This document shows positions 29,601 to 35,600 of a DNA stretch of 64,000 nt, piece by piece (positions within the stretch are counted from its first letter, which is position 1; every line of letters begins with the position of its first letter). Below the pieces are notes generated by a model that saw only the letters and a list, made by a program, of their open reading frames with translations, was not told where the DNA came from and did not search any database. The translations under genes were made by a program, and so were the position numbers. Source of the stretch: Pseudoalteromonas shioyasakiensis (GTDB lineage: Bacteria; Pseudomonadota; Gammaproteobacteria; Enterobacterales; Alteromonadaceae); the NCBI RefSeq assembly GCF_024518675.1, contig NZ_JANIGL010000010.1:1-64000 (forward strand). Direction: 5' to 3'.

Positions 29601-32600
29601 CAACAACATCTTTCAAGGCTGTATCTGTAGCTTTTGCACTATTACCCGCTCTATTTTCAACGGTTGCAACTGCACTAATAGTGCCATCAACTAAAAAGCG
29701 GGTGTCTACGTTTTCAATTAACCATTCACCATCAATGACGATAGCCGTTAGTGTGATGGTTTTCTTATTCTTATCTGTTAAAACAACAGTGACTTGTTGC
29801 TGGTTTTCAGCATCGGTGGTGCCGTAAATCCGCACAGCCGGAGACTCAACTGCATTGATGGTATCATCTTGTATTGTATCTATCTCAACAGTGATCTCAA
29901 CCGCCGCGGTGTCTTTCGTAACGGTATTGGTGGCAATAGCAGGGTTACCAAAGCTGTCGATACTGGTGGCGGTGAAGGTCAGCTCGCCATCAAGTAAACT
30001 CGATAAATCCCCGTTTTCAATAATAAAGAAACCATCTTGTACTGTGGCACTAAAGATTAAGCGATTACCTGCTTCATCACGGACAACAATTTCCACCGGT
30101 TGATCGTCTTCAATGTCGTTGGCCACCCCACCAAAGGTGGCTGGGTTCACTTCAAAGCTATTTAAAATATCATCGCCATTGGTTTGTATCTGCATTGAAA
30201 TGGCTGAAATGGTGTCTTTAAATGTTTGCGTGTCTGCTTCAGCGGGGTTGCCCGCCGCATCGGTGCCGCTGACACTAAAGCTTAATTCACCTTCAGCAAA
30301 GTCAGATAAATCTAATTCACCTAAGCTCCATACGCCAGCACTGACAGTGGTGGTGTATTGTTGAGAGACGCCATCGATATCGGTGATGAGGATAGTTACG
30401 CTTTGGTCGTCTTCAATATTACTTGCCGTGCCGTTGATTAATACAGCGCTAACTTCACGGGCATTAATGGCGTTGTCGGGGCCGTCATCAACCGTAATAG
30501 TTAGGCTTGCTAAAGTATCTTTGGTAACTGATGTGTTGGCTGTTGCTTCATTTCCGGCTATGTCAGTAGTAGTTACTGTAACCTCGATACTCCCTTCGGC
30601 AAATACAGTAAAATCAATGTTATTTAACTGCCATTCAGCATTTTCAATCGGGGTTGTGTATTCAAGGCTATTATTTTGGCTATCGACTAAGGTAACTGTA
30701 ACTATTTTGCCTTCTTCAATATTTGTTATTGTGCCTGATAAATCAACAGACGATTGCTCTGCTTTATTGATTATTTGATCATCATCAATCACATTGACGG
30801 TGATGGATGCTTGAGTGTCTTTAATAAAAGTAATGGTATCGGTGGCTGGGTTTTCAGCAACGTCTTGCACGCTAACAGTAACATTAATTTCACCGTCAAT
30901 GAGAGTGGATAGGTCGATGTTTTCTAATGTCCAACCACCATCTGTTACTTGGGTAGTTTGCTCTACTGTGTTGTCGTTCGAGTCAGTAAAGGTTATGGTA
31001 ATTTCTTGAACATCTTCAATATTATTAACGGTACCTGAGAAGCTGTTTGCCGTTTTTTCAGCATTATTTATGATTTGATCTTCATCGTTTAATTGGACCG
31101 TGATCTCTGCAACAACATCTTTTTGTACAATTTCTTGGCTTGACTCTGAGTTACCAGCCATGTTTGTAACCGTTGCGGTGCCCGTGATATCGCCGTCGCT
31201 TAATATTTGTGTATCAACGTCATTGATAAACCATGCTCCGCCATTGACAAGGGCTGTACGAGTGATGGTGTTTACTCCATCGGTCAATGTGACAGTAACG
31301 GTTTGGCCATCTTCTACATTGCTAACAGTACCTGTGATATCAACCATAGGGGCTTCAGCTGCATTTATGATGTTATCTTGAATTGTATCTATATCTATCG
31401 TGATTTCTACTGGTGCAGTGTTTTTAACAACGGTAGTCGTTGCTGTAGCTGGGTTATCATTTCTATCAACTCCCTCAGCCGTGAACGTCAGCTCACCATC
31501 GGCAAGTTCGGCTAAGTCTTCATTATCTATTAAGTAATAACCGTTACGGACCGTGGTGGTAAATTCCAGTGTTTCGTTTTCGCTGTCAGTTACGGTCACG
31601 GTGATAACTTGACCATCTTCGATATCGGTTGCTGCGCCACCAAAAGTCGTACTGGTAATTTCGTCACCATTTAGAATACCGTCGCCATTGGTGCCCACTT
31701 GAATTGAAATAGTGGAGAGCGTGTCTTTGAATACAGTGGTGTCAGCGCTTGCGGGGTTACCAGCCACATCTGTGACATTGGCGGTAAAGGTTAATATGCC
31801 TTCAGCAAAGCCAGATAAATCTTCGTTGTTTAACGCCCATGCTCCATTTGAGACGCTGGCATAATATTCTTGCGTTTTGCCCGCCGAGTCAGTCACAAGC
31901 ACAGTAACTGTTTGGCCGTCATCAACGTTAAGCGCAGTGCCAGAGATAGCTACATCGTTCACTTCCAGCGCATTTAATGAATTATCGCCGCCATCAGCGA
32001 CGTCAATAGTAAGACTTGCTAATGTATCTTTTAAGACTGTAACTGTATTGGTTGCCTCATTGCCTGCAATATCAGTGCTGGTAACAGTAACGACTAAATC
32101 ACCTTCAGCTAAATCATTAATATCGACATCATTGAGCGACCATTTTCCATCTACTAATGTAACAGAGTCGTTAGTGCGCGTGGTGCCAGCACTATCAGTA
32201 ACAGAAACTGTCACAGTTTGACCATTCTCAATGCCTGTTGCGACGCCTGATACGCTAACAGCATCTTGTTCAGCTGCATTAATAATTTGGTCGTCATCTT
32301 CTACTTCAATGGTGATTTCAGCTAGAGTATCTTTATCAAAAGTAATGGTACTGCTTGCAGGGTTTTCTGCTTTGTCTTGGGCTTCAACGATTGCGGTTAT
32401 TTCACCATCAGCTAACGTTGATAAATCAATATCACCGAGGGACCAAGCATCATTAACCACTTGAGTGGTCGCTGTAACTACGACATTGTTTTTGTCAGTA
32501 AGGGTAAGAGTGACACTTTGCCCATTTTCAATGTTATTGACTGTACCAGAGAAGTTATTAAGTGTACTTTCTGTATGATTTATTATTTGATCTTCATCAT

Positions 32601-35600
32601 TTAGACTAAGTGTGAGTTCAGCTACAACATCTTTGCCAACGATCTCTGTTGCGGTGCCGCTGTTACCTACACTATTAGTGACACTGGCTGTGCCGTTGAT
32701 TGTGCCATCAATTAAGACGCGGGTGTCAACATCATCTATTCGCCATTGGTTATTCGCTACAGTGGCTGTTAATGTTAGGTCATCACCGTTTGCATCAATT
32801 AACGTAACAGTTACGGTTGCGCCGTCTTCAACATTGACGGTTGTGCCGGTTATATCCACAGTAGGAGATTCAACATCATTGATAATGTTATCTGTGCCTG
32901 CTTCGATATCTATTGTGATCTCTACAGGCGCTGTATTTTTAATTACGGTAGTCGTTGCTGTAGCAGGGTTGCCTTCTCTATCTTCGCTGGTGGCTGTGAA
33001 TGTAAGCTCGCCATCAGCTAATCCTGATAAATCTTCATTATCTATTAAATAGTACCCATTTCTAACTACAGTTTCAAATGAGCTAGTTTTATTTTCACTG
33101 TCTGTAACGATGATCTCTACCGTTTGACCCGTTTCTATATCGTTTGCTACACCACCAAATGCAGCAGGGTTTACTTCAAGTTCATTTAGAATATTATCGC
33201 CATTTGTGACCACCTGAATTGATAATTTTGACAATGTATCTTTGAATACTTCAGTGGAATTAGTTGCAGTATTTCCGGCTATGTCAGAAGTTGATACGGT
33301 AAAGTTTAGGGGGCCTTCGGCAAATTCGTTGAAGTCTAAATCGGGGATTTCCCATTGTTCATTTGATACCGTGGTTGAGTATTCTTTAGAAAAATTATCA
33401 CTGTCTATAACTGTTATTACTACTTCGCGACCATTTTCAATGTAATTTGCATCACCATATAATGTAACTGCATCGACCTCTAGACTATTGATTAAGTTAT
33501 CGCCGTTGGATTCAACTGTAATCGTCACACTTGCAAGAGTATCTTTTACATGGTCGACTGTTGCTGTTGCGGTATTACAACTTAAATCTTTAACAGTTGC
33601 TGAAAATTCTAATGAACCTTCATCGAGAATACTTAAATCTGCATCCTCAACAATCCACTCACCATTTGTTACTGTTGCTTCGAAAGTGAGTTCTTTGCCG
33701 CCTAGATCTGTAATTGTTAACTCAACAATTTGCCCATCTTCAACGTTTGTTGCAGTTCCAGATATTGTTGTGGCAGGTGTTTCTGCACTATTAATAACCT
33801 CATCGGTGCCGGTCTCAACATCAATTGTAATTTCAGCAACAGTATCTTTGATAAATGTTTGTTCTGTTTCGACGATATTTCCTGAGCGGTCGGTTGTATA
33901 GGCTTTGATGTTAAGTTCACCATCACCTAAGCCGGTAAGATCTGCATCAGTATGAGACCAAACACCATTATTGGAGGTAGCTTGAAAACGCAGCTCGTTA
34001 TTATTGCTATCAGTGATAATGATAAATACGGGTGAACCATCTTCAACATTTTCAACGGTTCCAACGAGATCCAGTATTTCTACGCCATCATGACATTGCT
34101 CTATAACGTTTAATGTTATGCCTGAGGTTGTATCTTTAAATACGTTATCACTACTTTGGGCTTCATTTCCTGCGATATCGGATACAGTTGCGCTTGCTGT
34201 CAGCGGCCCATCCACTAAACTGCTTAGATCTAAGTCTTCTAACGCCCATGCATCATTAAGTACTTCAGTTTCGAAGGTTAGTGAGTTTCCCTCTTTATCA
34301 GTTACTGTTATGAATACTGTTTGGCCATTTTCAATTTCAGTTGTTTGGCCAAAAATACGTGTTTGTGTTATTTCATTTTTATTGAGCGCTTCATCAATGC
34401 CGCTATCAATAGTGATAGTGACAGTTGCTAAAGTGTCTTTTAAAATTGTTGTGCTAGCTTGTGCAGTATTATTACTAAGGTCAGTTACTTGGCTGGTTAT
34501 AGTTAACGTGCCATCGGCAAGAGTTGATAAGTCTGCGTTATCAACACGCCATTGACCATCTTCAACAACGGCTTCAAAATCAACAGAGTTATTATTTTCA
34601 TCCGATACGTTAATTGTAACTGTTTGGCCATCTTCAACATCAATGACTGTGCCAAAGATAGGGCTGTTAGGAGCTTCAACTGCATTTATAATTTCATCAT
34701 CGCCAGAATCAATATCAACTGTTATTTCAGCGGTATTATCAAAATTAATAATTTCATTAGCTTCAGCAGGGTTGCCGGCATTATCTTGAGTTTGTGCCGA
34801 AACAAGTATTGGCCCATCGGCTAGGGTTATGGAGATATTTTCAACACTATACACTCCATCGATAATAACGGCAGAGAGGACTTGGCTTTGACCATTTCTG
34901 TCGGTCAATGTTATTAATACATTATTACCATCTTCAATATCTGTCGTGGTGCCGGTAAAGCTATATAATAAGCCCTGTTCTGCAGGTGTCGTCGTTGTTG
35001 TTAAGGTGATTTCTGCTATTTTATCGTGTAGTGCAGCATCTTCAGCGGATGCTGAATTGCAATTTAAATCTTTACTTGTTGCAGATGCGGTTATAGTGCC
35101 ATTATCGAGAGCTGAGATATCAACGTTATTTAATTGCCATGTTTCATTACTAACGGTGGCTGTAACCTCAATTGAATTGCCATTTTCATCAGTTAGCGTG
35201 ATATAAACGGGTTGGCCATTTTCAATCCCTACTGCTGTTCCAGATATAACCACATTATCATCTTCGATGGCATTGATGACATTATCTTCAGTATCATTAA
35301 TGCTAATCGTTAGTTCAGCTAATGAGTCGTATATATAACTTGTATTGGCACTTGCTAGGTTTCCTGCTACATCATTAACCGATACAGTAACTTCTATATT
35401 CCCATCTGCAAACCCAGCCATATCAATATCTATGAGGGAATAAGTACCATTGACTACAGTGGCTTGTAGTGTCTTACTAAGATTATTGCTATCTCGTAAT
35501 AGAATATCCACCGTTTGACCATCTTCGACGTCGGTTACAGTGCCGACAATATCAAAGGTTTCCCCGTCAGAGGTGCAGTTTTCAATAACTTCTACGGTAA

